Below, in pieces: positions 14,455 through 27,813 of a DNA stretch of 64,000 nt (position 1 is the first letter of the stretch; each line of letters begins with the position of its first letter). The stretch covers positions 16,917,543 through 16,981,542 of the forward strand of contig NC_066844.1 in assembly GCF_001640805.2 (NCBI RefSeq), in the 5' to 3' direction. The DNA comes from Lates calcarifer. Taxonomy: Eukaryota > Chordata > Actinopteri > Centropomidae. A program made the position numbers and the translations under genes. Below the pieces are notes generated by a model. The model was not told the origin of the DNA. It made no database searches and saw only the letters and a program-made list of their open reading frames with translations.

Positions 14455-14529
14455 CTGCTCTTCCACAGCTACATCCTGCAGTACCGGGGCGTCCCGTGGG
14501 CCTCGGATCCAGCTCAATATCTGGCCCAT
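14455..14529 (-). CDS. Candidate first coding exon, possibly calpastatin (cast)
   Basis: Read on the minus strand, an ATG in good context (CAACATGG) at 14529 opens a 25-codon frame, MGQILSWIRG followed by PRDAPVLQDVAVEEQ. It ends exactly at a CAG|GTGTGT donor at 14455/14454. The start fits the N-myristoylation pattern M-G-x-x-x-S. Upstream on that strand (14530-14770) the DNA becomes GC/GA-rich with a CACCC/KLF-type box (GGGGCGTGG on the plus strand), as expected of a promoter. In mammals CAST lies divergently next to PCSK1, and the next plus-strand gene here is pcsk1, 13.5 kb away. A cast first exon is therefore the best guess. No further exons were found at lower coordinates, so the assignment rests on position, start context and donor, not on a recognised calpastatin domain. 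It may instead be the first exon of another gene, or chance. Confidence 0.4.
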
Positions 14530-16966
14530 GTTGACTGAAAGTGCCTCCCGAATGTGTGTGTGCGTGTGTGTGTGTGTTTTTGTGAGCGTGTGTCTGTCAG
14601 CCTCTGCCTTGTCTGTCGGCTTGCAGCATGTTTCCAATGCGCAGGGAAGGGAACGGGAGGGAGAGAGCGAGCAGAGAGAGAGAGAGAGTGAGAGAGGGAG
14701 GGCAGAAGGGACTGGAGGGGGGCGTGGTTGGGGAGCAGAACGGGGCAGGGGGAAGGCTCAGACGGGGAAATCACAAGAGGTCAGGGCCGTAACTCTCTGG
14801 GCTATAAAGGGAAGTGAGCTGACCGTGGACTGACACCCACTTGATGAGGGGCCATATCTGAGCTGCTTCTCAAGGAAACAGATACTGCTTTAACACACAC
14901 ACACACCACACACCACACCACCACACACACACATACAAGGGCATGCATGCGTAAAAAAATATGCATACATGGGTATATGTGTAGAACTATTTTCTGGAAC
15001 ACCCTCTGTTTTATCTGAGACACTATCCGGGCTACTTATCAGCAAGCACACACCCAGATTTGTGATGATATACAAGGCTTTGAGCACACACAAGCAGAAA
15101 GACATACATGTACTATATTTATGTATACACTTCTGATGTGCACACAGCAATAAAGCACAGCTTGTGCAACTATCCTGGCTGCTGTGAGAACAAAGGGAGG
15201 GGCCCGGCTGTAGTTTGATATTACATCTGCATCAGCAATCTGTCATGGGAGATGAGGCTGAGCTGAAAACTTTCAATCCCGATCACTTATTACAGTAATA
15301 TAGCCTCTTGAGGATAAGAGCAGGGAGTGATATTGATTAGATCCTGGTTATTTCATCATCTTTTTTCACCCAGTCAAAATGTTAACTATCAATCAACAGC
15401 TACTGACCGAGCCAAAGAAAAACACATCTGTGGCAAATGGGGAGATTTCATCATGATTTTGTGAATCAAAACAGACTGGGAGACTGCAAGAAGAGGTATT
15501 TAACAAACAGGAATGTAGGGAGTGTTTCCACAGAACACATGACTTAGAGATTTGATAAAGCTCAAGGCATGGGTGTTGGCTTTCTGAACTTCACCCTCTT
15601 TTTTTTCTAAGACAGATGTTTTACTCAGAGCTTCACTTGAGCAACATGTACAGCAAACTATAAAAGTGGAAAAACTGGAGTAGGTTTTGTAACACCTTAT
15701 GTTCACACAAAACAGTGTGAAAACATACATGGTATGACTGAGCTCATCGTTTTTATGTCATTTAAAGGCAAGAGCAAAGTGCAATTACAGTCTATCACTA
15801 TCCATCACTGAGGTTTTACTTCACCTATGACTTGGGTGTATTCTGCGTCCCTTTGGGTGGAGTGAGCAGACAATACAGCCTTTGAGTGAGTCACTGTTTG
15901 CATGGAATCATTCGGACAGCCAAGCCTTTCACGTAAGAGCATCTTAGTAGCACACCTCAGCAAAATATGAAAGTAATGTTTAAACCAGCCTGACATGAAA
16001 CTCCCATTCATGCAGCACACAGGCTGATGGTCACTTAAGCTATATGTCCTGGTGGAAATGTGAGCTGTCAGGAGCAGCATGTACACTAATATGTGTTGTG
16101 CTGATAAAATATGAAAATTTGCGATCTTATATTTTTATAATACAGAACTATTGAGGCAATTAAATTCAATTAAAAACTCCTGTTGTGCATTTAACTGAAG
16201 TACACGTTATGAATTCTAATGTCATACTGTAGTACTGAGTTGAAGGGAGGGTGGAGGGTGAGGCACAGAGAGGGAGACATGCATGCATGTAGTGCTTGAG
16301 GTGCAACAGACAGGTGCATACTGTTCTAAAAATAACAGGGAAGTTACTTATTGTGGTGTTGCACACTGATTTGTGACACTTATCTCCACAGTTAGCAGTG
16401 GCAGCAGCAGCATGGTGGCAATGAAGGTACTTTAAAAACAAACCTTAGCACCATATAGCTGCAATTTGCATCAAAGATCATAGCCTTCCACAACTCTGTT
16501 ATAATTAAACACATAGACATTATAAACACAGCTTTACATTCAGTGTGACTTACACTGTCTGAGGATATTATTTTCCAACATCTAAATCTGCTCAGAAATC
16601 ACAGAAAAAAACACACTTCTTACAAGTCCATTACTTGCCTGAGACTCATCAGATTTTCAAGTATCAAGGTAATCCAGTGATGCATCCATGGACACATCAT
16701 AAACAGGAATTCCCAAGAGTTAATCTGTCATATTTTTAATGGTGTCAGTTTTCCATAATGTTAACAAACACCAGTTAAAACGTTTGGGCCCAAACTGCAG
16801 CTCACAGCTCACAGACAAGGCAAAATTGTACTTCCTGTTTGCAATCCCTAGAGCATTATGGGAATTGTAGTTCAAAACCTTAAAGCAAGCTCATCCCCCA
16901 AATAAAACAAAGAAATGAAGAGTAATCGTAGGGGATCATAAGAGTGACAATACCCACTTACATTAT

Positions 16967-17045
<79 letters not shown>
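16967..17045. repeat. (AC)12(AT)27 compound microsatellite
   Basis: Twelve AC units run straight into about 27 AT units, then an imperfect GATAGATA tail. The AT part is self-complementary and can extrude as a cruciform. Confidence 0.97.
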
Positions 17046-17047
<2 letters not shown>

Positions 17048-18177
17048 TTGATAGATATATATTTGCTCTGGGTTGAAAACCTAGACATACAGACAAAAGA
17101 CTCAAACAAGTTTTAACTGTTGTTGTTTCAGTTTTGTCTGAGGGGAGGCCCACAGTAAAAGACTATGGAAACCTCTGCTGTTCCATCTCATCAGCCAGTG
17201 TGTTCACAGCAATGGAATGAAGTCATGCAAGTCTGCCTTTGTATCTTTTTTCCCACATCTGTCTGCATGAAACAAACAAAGCATGTACAGCACAGGTACA
17301 CACATGGTCCTACTGTTATGTGCATATTTATGTTGCAGTGCACATGTACTTATGCAAGTGTACATATGTGCACTCAGACTCTTTCACACAACTCACAAGC
17401 ATGGCACATTCCCTGCCAGGCAGACACACCTTTGGCAATGTGAAGTGCCAACTGACCCAGCCTGTAAATCTAGCTGGTGCACCATGGGAAACAACAAGCA
17501 ATGCCTTGCGGTATAACCTCCCAAGGACCTAGTGACTGTGACAACTGATTGTGATATGCTCAATATATCTAATATTATTAGTATGACAAAAATGAGTGAG
17601 TAAATACTAGATGTTGTCATCAACATTTAGTCATCAGTGTGAAACAGTGTATGAAAATGACTATGTATATGTAACTGGACTCCTCTGCTAAACTGGCGCT
17701 CATCTTTATATTTAGACTCATGTCATAGTACAGTGACCTCTATCTCTACCATGGCTGTTCAGACATCTACATACTCTGCCTATCACCACCTCACATACTG
17801 CTTCACCTACACTGGGTTATGTTCCTAGAGAGGAATACAAGGCTTCTACACCAGCTAGCCAGGAAAAGTATGAATGATTAACAACTACACAGCAGTTTGC
17901 TGATAAATAACTATAAAACTTTGACATCGTTACAACATTACAGGTCAGACAACAAGATTCTTGTGATAAAATTGAGAATGAGAATACTTGTAAAAACGTT
18001 ACACACATTCTCTAAAAAGATAAAGACGAATTCCTTGTAAAGATAACATGATTCCACGTAAGGAATAGAGTTTTACTAATCAAGATGAAAGTAACTCAAG
18101 AATTTCTGAAACGACAAATGCATGGAAGCCCATTTCTGCGAACGTGATTTTGAAAAAAGATCCTGTAGATCCTGGCA

Positions 18178-18352
18178 TTATAATGAGAGATTTTCTCAAA
18201 ATAATGAGAAACATTCTCAAAATAATGAGACGCTCTCAAATTAATGACAAACTTTCCCAAAATTATAAGTTAGTATCTCAAAATAATTACATACTTTCTC
18301 AAAATTATGAGTTAGTATCTCACAATTTTGAGAAAGGATTTCAAAATTCTGA
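18178..18352. repeat. Tandem array of short imperfect palindromes
   Basis: A unit of about 16-32 bp built from TCTCAAAATAATGAGA-like and AATTATGAGTTAGTATCTCA-like words repeats roughly seven times with substitutions. Each core is an imperfect inverted repeat (TCTCA...TGAGA). The open frame across it (18144-18380) yields a repetitive S-Q-N-Y-x-L-V-S peptide, best read as a by-product of the repeat. It resembles AT-rich minisatellite-like sequence common in teleosts. Confidence 0.75.
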
Positions 18353-18921
18353 CTTAGAAATGGTAAATTTAAGATACTAAGTTGTGAAAAGTTTATTTAT
18401 TATTATAAAGATTTACATGATCTTTTTATTTTTCATCACTTTTGACAGAATTCCTTACAAATGGGTTCAAGACAACAAATTTTCCACATGCTTTCCCAGA
18501 GCTCAATCAGCTTAGCACAATGGTAGGTTAATAAATAGCTGCAGATGAGATTGTGCAAGGTCATCAGTTACTCAAATTAACAAGATCACAGGCGTTTGAT
18601 ATGTGGGTCTCACCTCTTCATAAACAGAGTGAGAACAGACAACTTTCACAGACAGCAGGTTTACAGGCAAGCAGCTCTCATCTGAGGGATCAGCCTTTGC
18701 AAGCTCAAGCGTGACTGCTCTCAGCAGAGGGAGACAAACACAAATATAGATTTTCCCTCTGACCTATACTGCTGTGCAGCACAGGCATTTTACTTGAGAA
18801 CAAAATGCACTCATTAACAGGAATGCAATATGTTACACATTCCTGACCTGTGGCCACATTTGATGCCCCAACAAGATACAATCAGTTATCATTATCATCT
18901 AAATTATGAAATGTTTATGAA

Positions 18922-18928
<7 letters not shown>

Positions 18929-18987
<59 letters not shown>
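18929..18987. repeat. (AT)29 microsatellite
   Basis: An uninterrupted AT dinucleotide run of about 59 bp. Confidence 0.97.
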
Positions 18988-18988
<1 letters not shown>

Positions 18989-19397
18989 CCAGTCCTATCT
19001 GCTTTATCAAGTGATTCCAAGGTTGGGAAACTGAAACATTTCATATTGTTCCATAATATTGACTAGCTTATATTATCTCTTGAAATATAGCTGTTTTCCA
19101 GTCCTACACTTTCAGTTTTATCTATTCAAAGTGAAGTGGAGAACGTTACAGCTGGAAGTCACTGGGCACATTTAATCCAAAATAAACATTTTCTTAAAAT
19201 CAGTCTTGCAAATATTCAATCCAAAAGAAGATTCCTTCCTCCTCAGGTTTCAGGGTGTGTCTATATGACAGATGGAGGAGGTGAAGGCTGTACCTTGCCA
19301 TGGTAGGACCCTGCAGTGGGATTGTAGTAGGCCGAAGACTTGATACTATGTTGGACATCGAGTGGGGAGGTGGCTCCTCCTTTTTGCTACGTGCACA

Positions 19398-19429
19398 AAC
19401 ACACACACAGACACGCGCGCGCGCGCACG

Positions 19430-19467
<38 letters not shown>
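19398..19467. repeat. Compound AC/CG/AC microsatellite
   Basis: AC repeats, then a run of alternating CG (ACGCGCGCGCGCGCACGC), then about 16 AC units. Alternating purine-pyrimidine runs throughout, including a CpG-dense core, which favours Z-DNA. Confidence 0.95.
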
Positions 19468-19468
<1 letters not shown>

Positions 19469-21164
19469 CAACTTGTTATTCTACGTTGCAAAGGCTTTGA
19501 AGGCTTTTGGCATTATATTCAATGGGATGTCTGTACAGGATGCAGTGATTTCAACCTATTGTGTTAGTGAGGAAAATGTTTCATCTACAAGTCATGTAGT
19601 CTGTTTGTTCTTGCTTTTATCGGTCAAGTATATGTTGAGGTTTTTTTAAAAAAATCATATCTAGGTATTTGTAGCAACAGTAATAACTGTATGCCACTCA
19701 AATAATATATTACAAAATGTTATGCATCGACTGAAATGAGCTGATACTGGAGTGTCTTTCACATCTAATTCGAAGCTGAGTGTGCATGTTGAAGCTTATC
19801 TCGGGTCAAACAATCACACACCCTCATGTATAAATACTGCATGTGACAGAATATGGGCAAAGCTTACAGTTATTTATTTCAACTCAAAGGTTATCTGCAA
19901 CCTATGCCAAGTTTAAACAACATTCAGCACAGCTCGTAATGCTCTCAGACCAGTTGTGCTAGTTAACTGCTATAAGAGCACATTTGCAGCGTCTCCATGG
20001 GTGCCAAGCTTTACTTAAGAGTTGTCAAAGTGTATCGCCAGAGGGTTAAAACAGAAGGGAGAGGGCAGGTGAAGAAAAGTAGCAGATGTACTCACACGAC
20101 TCATCCAGTATGCTGCATACGCCATGAAGGATCAGGAGCAGAGAACACTGTCCTTCTGAAATCAAATGTTCCACCCTGCACCACTGCCACTCTCTCCTGC
20201 CGTCACCGCAGAATCTTCACACTTTCATGCCTCCCTAAACAGTACGTGCCACTCCCCAACTAACTTAAGGCGATTATCACACAGATATGTCTGTACTGAA
20301 GCAGACAGGCTTCTTCTGACTCAGTGAGATTACAAGAAGAAAAAAAAAATCTTTTCCAGCGGGGATCACTGGCTCTTCCGCATAACCTAAGAGTAATCAA
20401 GCACTGACCTGTACATACACTACTACACACTCATTCCCATTTCCACACACACACACGCGCACATTTCCAAAGAAGGAACTTGATAGACTACTATTTGATT
20501 GTTCACAGCTGAACCGCGCGCTGCTGGGGGTTTGGACAAATATAGTTTGATGTGATGCTTCTGTGGTTTACAGCACTGGACACGAAAAACCTCTGCAAAC
20601 ACGACTATGGGAAGCTTTTCTGCCACTGCCAATGGCCAGTTATTGATTGATCGATGATGCTGAGGTCGATCGATGCAACGCTCTGCAGAACTGTCTTTGC
20701 AGCAGGCTCCCGTCCTGCAAAAATATATGTCACATACGAAATATGCAGAGAGAAAATTGCAGTTTTCTCCATACGGATGACAGAAAATTTGAATTTATCT
20801 ACTGCACTGCATCTTTTTTTTTTTTTTTTTGACAATTTTTGAGCTTATTGCAATTTTACACATATCCTGAGATATACGACCCATGTTTCCGTATGCATGC
20901 GATGCTTAAAACGAGAAAACTTACCTCCTTTGCCTCCTTTGTGTTTTTATGATGACCATGTCCTCTCTTCTTATGTGGCATATTTAAAACTCGTATGGGT
21001 GAACTTAATAAGCTCTCTGTGCGCCGTCAGTCCTCTGTTGGAAATCAAGAGTCAAAAACAGACTGATCTGCCCCCTTGGAGCAAAATAGGTTGCCCCTCC
21101 CGCTGAGAAAACTTTCGACTTTGATGGCTGATGGAAGTAGTTGGCAAAATACTTTAACGATATC

Positions 21165-21203
<39 letters not shown>

Positions 21204-22189
21204 CTAAGATGGAGTTGCAGCAAGTAGGGTCTTGTATTTAATAAATCAGCTCCTCTCTGATATGATGTTCAGTACAGGTCCAGACAAAAGTTACTAAAAT
21301 ACACATGTGACACAAATGTCATCATATGAGCTATAAGAGGATACAATGGCCAGTGTGAAATAGGTCCACGTCAGTCACACTGACTGACTGATTCAGTGCA
21401 GGTTCAGAGATGTGGAAGTATTTGTGTGCTTGTTACAGAAATGCAACATGTTTTACGCAAGAAGAACTCCCAGTCTGGCTTCTTTTTTCGGTATGATTGG
21501 ACACACCCCACAAGCTCTGGGAAGAGTTGACTCACCACTGATGTTATCCTTTTCCTCTCAGTGAGTTGGTACTTTTATGATGCACAATGCTGCTCTCTGG
21601 TGGGAAAAAGACAAATAGTCTTGGGGGGGTGGAGGGGATTTTAGTCATCCTGTTTGAGGTAAAACAGCATCTGATAAAATGAGTCGCATTAACATAAAGC
21701 ACAGTCATGTTGCTGTTTGTGTTTTCAGGCAGAGACATAATATTCAGATACCTTTAATCCACTGTGCAGAATGAGATTAAAAAAGAGAGTAGTAGTTTAA
21801 GAAAGAGAAAGTTTCCCCCCCTGACAGAATGAGGTACGTAATTTTCATTCCACTGATTGCTCATCCTGAAAGTAAACGAAACTGTCTGAACTAACAGGAG
21901 TCAAACAGTTTAACTGGGGTCAAAAAGTTTTTGGGCACAGAGGCATCAACCTCTACTAAACTCTGATATGGCAAGGTCCCATATCTAAGACAAAAATATT
22001 TCCAAACCTTCTTAAATTGACTGTGTTTTACAGAAGTGAACTAATTTAGTCTCTCACAGCTGACATGATTTGATTTTTCATTACAAATACAAAGCTAAAA
22101 TGATCAGATAATCAATCAAGTAATTGATCAAAGGAACTCTGATCATCAAGTTTTGTTAGTAATAAATCAATCAATAATAATCAACACAT

Positions 22190-22395
22190 AAATTCAGTCA
22201 ATTTTTAAGTAAGTATTGCAAATGTTAATTTGTTCAAGACTCTGTATGAGAGAATAAGTTGTTTTTCGCTGTCACACTGGGCTGTGATGAACATTTTTCA
22301 TGCTTTTCTGGCATTTTATAGACCAAACAATTAATCAGTAATCAAGGAAATAATCAGCTGATTTGCTGATAATGAAAAAAAAAATAAGCAGCACC
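22190..22395 (+). repeat. Old interspersed repeat (TAATC-rich family), copy 1
   Basis: The block CTGTGATGAACATTTTTCA, then GGCATTTTATAGACCAAACA, then overlapping AATTAATCA words, matches in order a block near the end of the segment at 54841-55145. I recognise it as a very common fish repeat with long TAATCGATTAATC-type ends. This copy is heavily diverged and its boundaries are approximate. Confidence 0.55.
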
Positions 22396-25300
22396 CTATT
22401 TTGCAGCTCAGTTAGGTCTTTAAAGTCACATGTCTGGTCTAATCTTTAGTAGATACTGCAAACAGATTTCTGTCTGCTTTAGGTTGATGATCGCTCTCTA
22501 TGCTAACTAATACTGATGATGATAACCAATGACATATTACGCTAAAAAGTGAAAGATAACATTTATATTCACATACAGTAGGTTAAGGGATGAGAGGAGA
22601 AAGATGTAATTACCATCCTTACAACAGTAAATCCTCTACAGTCTAAGGGCAAATAATCCACTTAAGTCTAAACCTAAGCAATTTTGAGGGAAACTCACTC
22701 TGCAATGGCTTAATATACTGTTGTTCTTTCTTGCAGTCATGAGCCCGCACAGTTTAGATATTTTGTTCAAGTCATGTGCATTACCACTTTGCCACCATCA
22801 CCATCTGCATTTTTTTTAAATTTTCTTTACCCATAATTATTAGAAGTCTTAAATATGATATATTCATGTTTTAATAAATACCTCTCATGACCTTTCATTT
22901 CTGTTTCATTTTGATCCAGTGATGTGATACAGTGCATATTTAACCAAATGTGTGGCTTCCTCTTTCTTCTTCTTCTTCTTCTTCTTTTTTCCTTCTTCTT
23001 CTGGTAATGCAAGGTTTATTTGAACAATTTTAAACATCAGTTGGACATTTCTGTCATTTTTACATAGAGACAAACACAAAACTGTCAGAAAAACAAAACT
23101 CATTGAAATGAACTGGAAAGAAATCATTGTGGGTTGACAAAAAGAAGACAAAAACAGAATAAAGTCATCACTGAAATGCATTTCTTGTCTGATCTGCCTC
23201 CAGGTTTTTCCATCATCATTTATCTCTGTGTGTTGTTCTTTTTAAGTACAGATGGCCTTGATGTTATATACTGGGTGGAAGAAGTGATGACTTGCATTTC
23301 TGAGCACCAACAGTACCCATCACTCTGATGCCCTTCAGTGGCAAAGTCCATGTGACCTTCACACTTCCTGATAACACTATGAACATTCACCCACATCAGT
23401 GAAACTGTTTCCTCAGTCTATCACCTGCAAAGTGATGCCAATCTGGCCGACACCGGAACGACATTTTCACAGCATCCTCTGATAACAACTGACATTTGTA
23501 CAACGTTGGCTGAGCTTTGGTGACATGAATGAATGAAAGTGACTCTTAACCTTTGCTGTTTTTTCCCCAGTATCACTCATATTTTCAGCGACTGAAACAG
23601 CCATACACTGAGTTATTATATTCTGAATTAACTTCTATTATTATTATGCTAATTCGTTTTTCCACTATGATAGCTGACTTCTTAATGACTGATAGAGAGA
23701 CACATTTGTCTAAACTGTTGCAACTCAAAAATACTAGTCAGTGAAGTACAACTATCAGAGCTATAAATAGGCTGTAGACTGAAAAATTACTTAGTTAGAA
23801 GCAACTTTCAAGCTTCAGGCTGAATTCAGGTACCAATGAAATGGACCACATCAACACGTCTGAGCATCAGTGCATTAGGTTCCAATATTGTTACGATTAG
23901 ATTTTTAAATGTTTTACTTACTTAAGCACATATGCATATTTGTGTACTGAACATGAATATATCTGTATTTCTGTATGTGTATCTACATACATTGTATTTA
24001 ATAATCACCTGTTTTATTTCTACTTTTTCAAAATCCACTTTTTAGCACTGCTCTGTTTTGTAACTTGTGTCTGTATCTCTTCTGGAAATTTCTATATAAA
24101 TAAAGTTTATTCATATTTTGAACTTTAGCAGCAGAAATCTGTAACTAAAGGTATTAGATACTGATGTGTTTTATAATCCAAACATATTTTTACTCTGCTG
24201 TGCTTAATCTGCTTTTGTTCACCTTCTGGAACCATGAGTTTCCTTTGAATACATTTATAATCAGAAAAGAGATGATATCATGATAGTTCATAATGTTTCA
24301 TACTGAGTGGGTTTGATCAGTCTGATGTTGGATCAGCATCAATCTAACAATCTGAATATCACAAGTGAAAAATAAAATGTATCTTTGACACACTTCAACA
24401 TCAGTGCTTTATAATCTCCTCATTATTTCATAGTAACTTTTGACTGTCTTTACAAATACTGAGAAGTGTGAGTGCAGATTTTCCACACGTTTGCCACAGT
24501 GACAATGAAGAGGACAGAAGGAGGGGGTTGGCATGACAATCATTTGTCGCTGGGTGTCACTGGCTGCAGATTTCTCAGGGCGGGTGAGGGACGTGGGAAT
24601 ATATTGATCCTGCTCGCTGGTATAATGTGTCTCTTTTACTTCACAATGACTTGTTTCATGATCATATTAGACCACAGGGAAATCCTTCAGTTTCATATAC
24701 TTTTATATGATTTGATATATAAATATTATGTCTTTTCTTTATGTTGGCTTTATGTTCTTAATTTGCACCATGTATTAAAAAACTATATATGATACACACA
24801 CAAAACCAGACAATAATATATCAGTACACAACACAATTGCCAGAACAAAAAGAGCTATGTAAAACTGAATTATAAAAGTGCTGGGAGATCAGTAGGGAAG
24901 TGCAGCTCAAGTCTTCACATTTGTCACACCTAATTGATTTTGGTTGAATTACCGTCCGTTGAGGTGGATCCCAGTCACTTCAGCTTCACCTGCGTCATCC
25001 TGTGGCTAAAAGCAGGGGCTCTCCCCTATTGTCTGTCTCCGGAGCTGGAAAAATAATTAGCTGACGAAGACACAGTTAGACCTCTGACCTCATTTGACGA
25101 AACCCATGGTGTGACTGGTGTGTATTGGTTTTGTGCGCTGGTTGTGTGTGCATGTTCTCTCAGTGGAATAAGGAAGACCGGATGAGTGATCTCAGAGCCA
25201 CTGTGCTGAGATACACACCCACAGAGAGCAGAGATACGGACAGAGGATAGTGAGGATCGATGAAAGAAAATCAAAGATTCGGTGTTCTGTAATGAAACCA

Positions 25301-26714
25301 CGATCTCTTAAAATGAACTGTCCGTCTTGTTAATATTCCTGCGGCTCTTCAGCAGTGTGCTCTGTGCTCCTGAGTGAGTGCTCTGGTCAAAGCAAACAGC
25401 TGTTGCTAGGTAAAGGAGGATTATACTGCAGATCAGGTGCAGACCTGTTTGCACATGGCCAGATGAACAAAGGTATCAGTCATCATCAGTTCTGACAAGT
25501 AACTCACAATGACTAACAAGCCTTCTCTATGTTTAAACAAACATTGTGCATCTGAATTAAACTGAAGAGCCATGTTGTATGATTATGTTGTTATCATTGT
25601 GTTTGTTTCTTTGTCCTGCGTGAACTGCACTTACACAACCTCCACTGTGTTCATGACGGGAAAAAAATAACACCTTCAGTACAACACCTTTATCTCTGGA
25701 TCATTGTACACACCTGACATCAGACCTCCCACTGTTTCCATCAGTAGATGGCAATATCACTGTCATAAATAACTGCCTGCAAACACTTTGTTTGACAGAG
25801 CAAGAAAATAACAAAACACATTTTAATAAGAAAAAAACTATGTGCTTTAAAGCTGGAAAATTCACACCCCTTGTAAAAATCCAAGTCTGATATTATTTAA
25901 TTGAATATCACTAGAATGCACTTTTTAAATCCATTCTGAACATCAGTTTCACACACAACAGCATTCATTCAGGACACAGAGCAGATTAAAGGAGCTTTGT
26001 GTCAGTTTGGTAACAGTCCCCAAATACCATGATCCACAACATCCAGTCCTACATGATTCCCTCTTTATAAATTGTATGTGTTACATTGTCTTTGTCTCAC
26101 AATTATCACCCCCACTTCACACAAAGTACATGGACATTTTTTTTTAGAAAATTGAGTGGTGTCTGATATATGGGTGCTTTGCCTGCAATTTACAATATTT
26201 GTATTTTGAATGCCACTTGTAAATTGTATTTTACATCTCTAAACAATACATATTTTTGTATTCATGCAGTATGTCACATCCATCTGATATATCTGATAGT
26301 ATGAATAGTGAGTGTAAATAATAGAAAAAAAATAAAATAATAGACTTTACTAAATATAATCTGTTTTATCAAGAAACATCATTAGCTGGTATTCTTACCT
26401 GCATGCGCTGTATTTGACTTGACTGTCATAACCCTTCTTCCCTCTGACTTGAATGGCACCATTTCAATATACTGTGTAAGAGCAGCCACATATGTTGTAT
26501 GGCTCTCATTGCTAAAACTATGAATACAGCTGCTACAGCCTCATGGTAATGAAAAGTACAGCTTATGAAGTTATGTGAACATTTATCAAAGAGTCTTGAA
26601 AAGTATTATAGTTGAATATCATTTTGAGGTTTTACTTGAGTAGCTCCATTCTGTGCTACTACACAATATAGTTTTTACTTTCAACATTTGATGTAATTAC
26701 CAGTACTTAACAGA

Positions 26715-27015
26715 TTAAAGGACAGGTTCACAATTATTCAAATCTGTCTTAAAACAATAGACAGGTGCCTATGAACATGTGAAAAGGGTTTTGCTCACTG
26801 TGATCCTTCCTCCTGTTCATACTAGCCCTTCTTAGAGTCATTTCAGCGTAAGGGATGGGGGAACAAAATCGACAGTCCTTGGTCTGTGTACTGAAAGCAC
26901 CACAGGGAGGGGTTTTCTTTATGGACAGGAGAAACGTGACAGTGAGTAAAACCTGCTTCAGTGTTCATATGGGAACCTGACTATTGACTTGAATAACTGT
27001 GAACCTCTCCTTTAA
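26715..27015. mobile_element. piggyBac-type MITE (TTAA-flanked, 301 bp)
   Basis: The left end is TTAAAGGACAGGTTCACAAT. The right end, reverse-complemented, reads TTAAAGGAGAGGTTCACAGT, so the two ends are inverted repeats with only scattered mismatches over about 25 bp. Both abut TTAA, the duplicated target of piggyBac-superfamily elements. The element has no coding capacity. It lies about 1 kb upstream of the pcsk1 start codon. Confidence 0.85.
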
Positions 27016-27300
27016 CATTTTTTCTACAGGACATATGATCAGTTAATAAAATGTGATGCATTACTATTGTATAAACTGCCAAAATGTATGTAAAGTGACA
27101 ATTTACATATTATATAACAGTTTAACATTATCAGGCTGCTGCAGTAACATTTTGAATGCATTTTGAATCTCTATTAACCATCAGAGCGGCTAATGAACAT
27201 GCTTTGTTTTAGTCTAAGGCACACATCCCTGCGTTTGGTTTCAGTTTCATCATCCTCTCATCTCCTCATATGTGATAGAAGAGCTGTCCGCGGTGCTGAA

Positions 27301-27304
<4 letters not shown>

Positions 27305-27350
<46 letters not shown>
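27305..27350. repeat. (TC)23 microsatellite upstream of pcsk1
   Basis: An uninterrupted polypyrimidine run, complementary to the (GA)13 run at 27788-27813. The two flank the putative pcsk1 core promoter. Confidence 0.95.
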
Positions 27351-27354
<4 letters not shown>

Positions 27355-27699
27355 CTCGTGACGTGACCACAGCTTGAGCGCAGAGAAGATGTTTTATCGA
27401 TTGAGACAGATTTCTTTAATGGATGACCCTATGAAGAAAAGCACAGTCGCAACTGATAGCGTTATACAGATCGTCTCACGTTGATTACCAGAGAGAAAGA
27501 TGCTGCAGTATAGTATACTCACTCTAATCGGATCACATAGGATCTATTGTATTATAGATTTATATATCATATATTTCTCCTCCTCTCCGTGTCTCCCCTC
27601 CTCCTCTTTCAGGGACAAACAGAGGGATATTTTTAGTCGGACCCCCCCCTCCTCCTCCCGTTTAGACTTTCTCCTTCAGGGACTCGAACTCACATCTTA

Positions 27700-27780
27700 C
27701 CGAAGGTAGACGCCAAACTGACGTCAGAGCACCCGTAATTTGACGTGTGAAACCCCCACCACCACCACATCACACACACG

Positions 27781-27813
<33 letters not shown>

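Larger units (their letters stand above)
14530..26714. other. Intergenic DNA between candidate cast exon and pcsk1
   Basis: There is a GA/GC-rich stretch at 14640-14770, then AT-rich DNA with many microsatellites (separate entries at 16967, 18929 and 19398; a TG run also at about 21174-21203) and an older interspersed repeat at 22190-22395. A segment at about 26590-26710 resembles another common fish repeat (TTTTGAGGTTTTACTTGAGTA). No coding exon could be supported. Confidence 0.55.

Noticed and set aside
18144..18380. CRISPR-like or coding repeat
   Set aside because: Units vary in length and sequence, there are no unique spacers of constant size, and the genome is eukaryotic.
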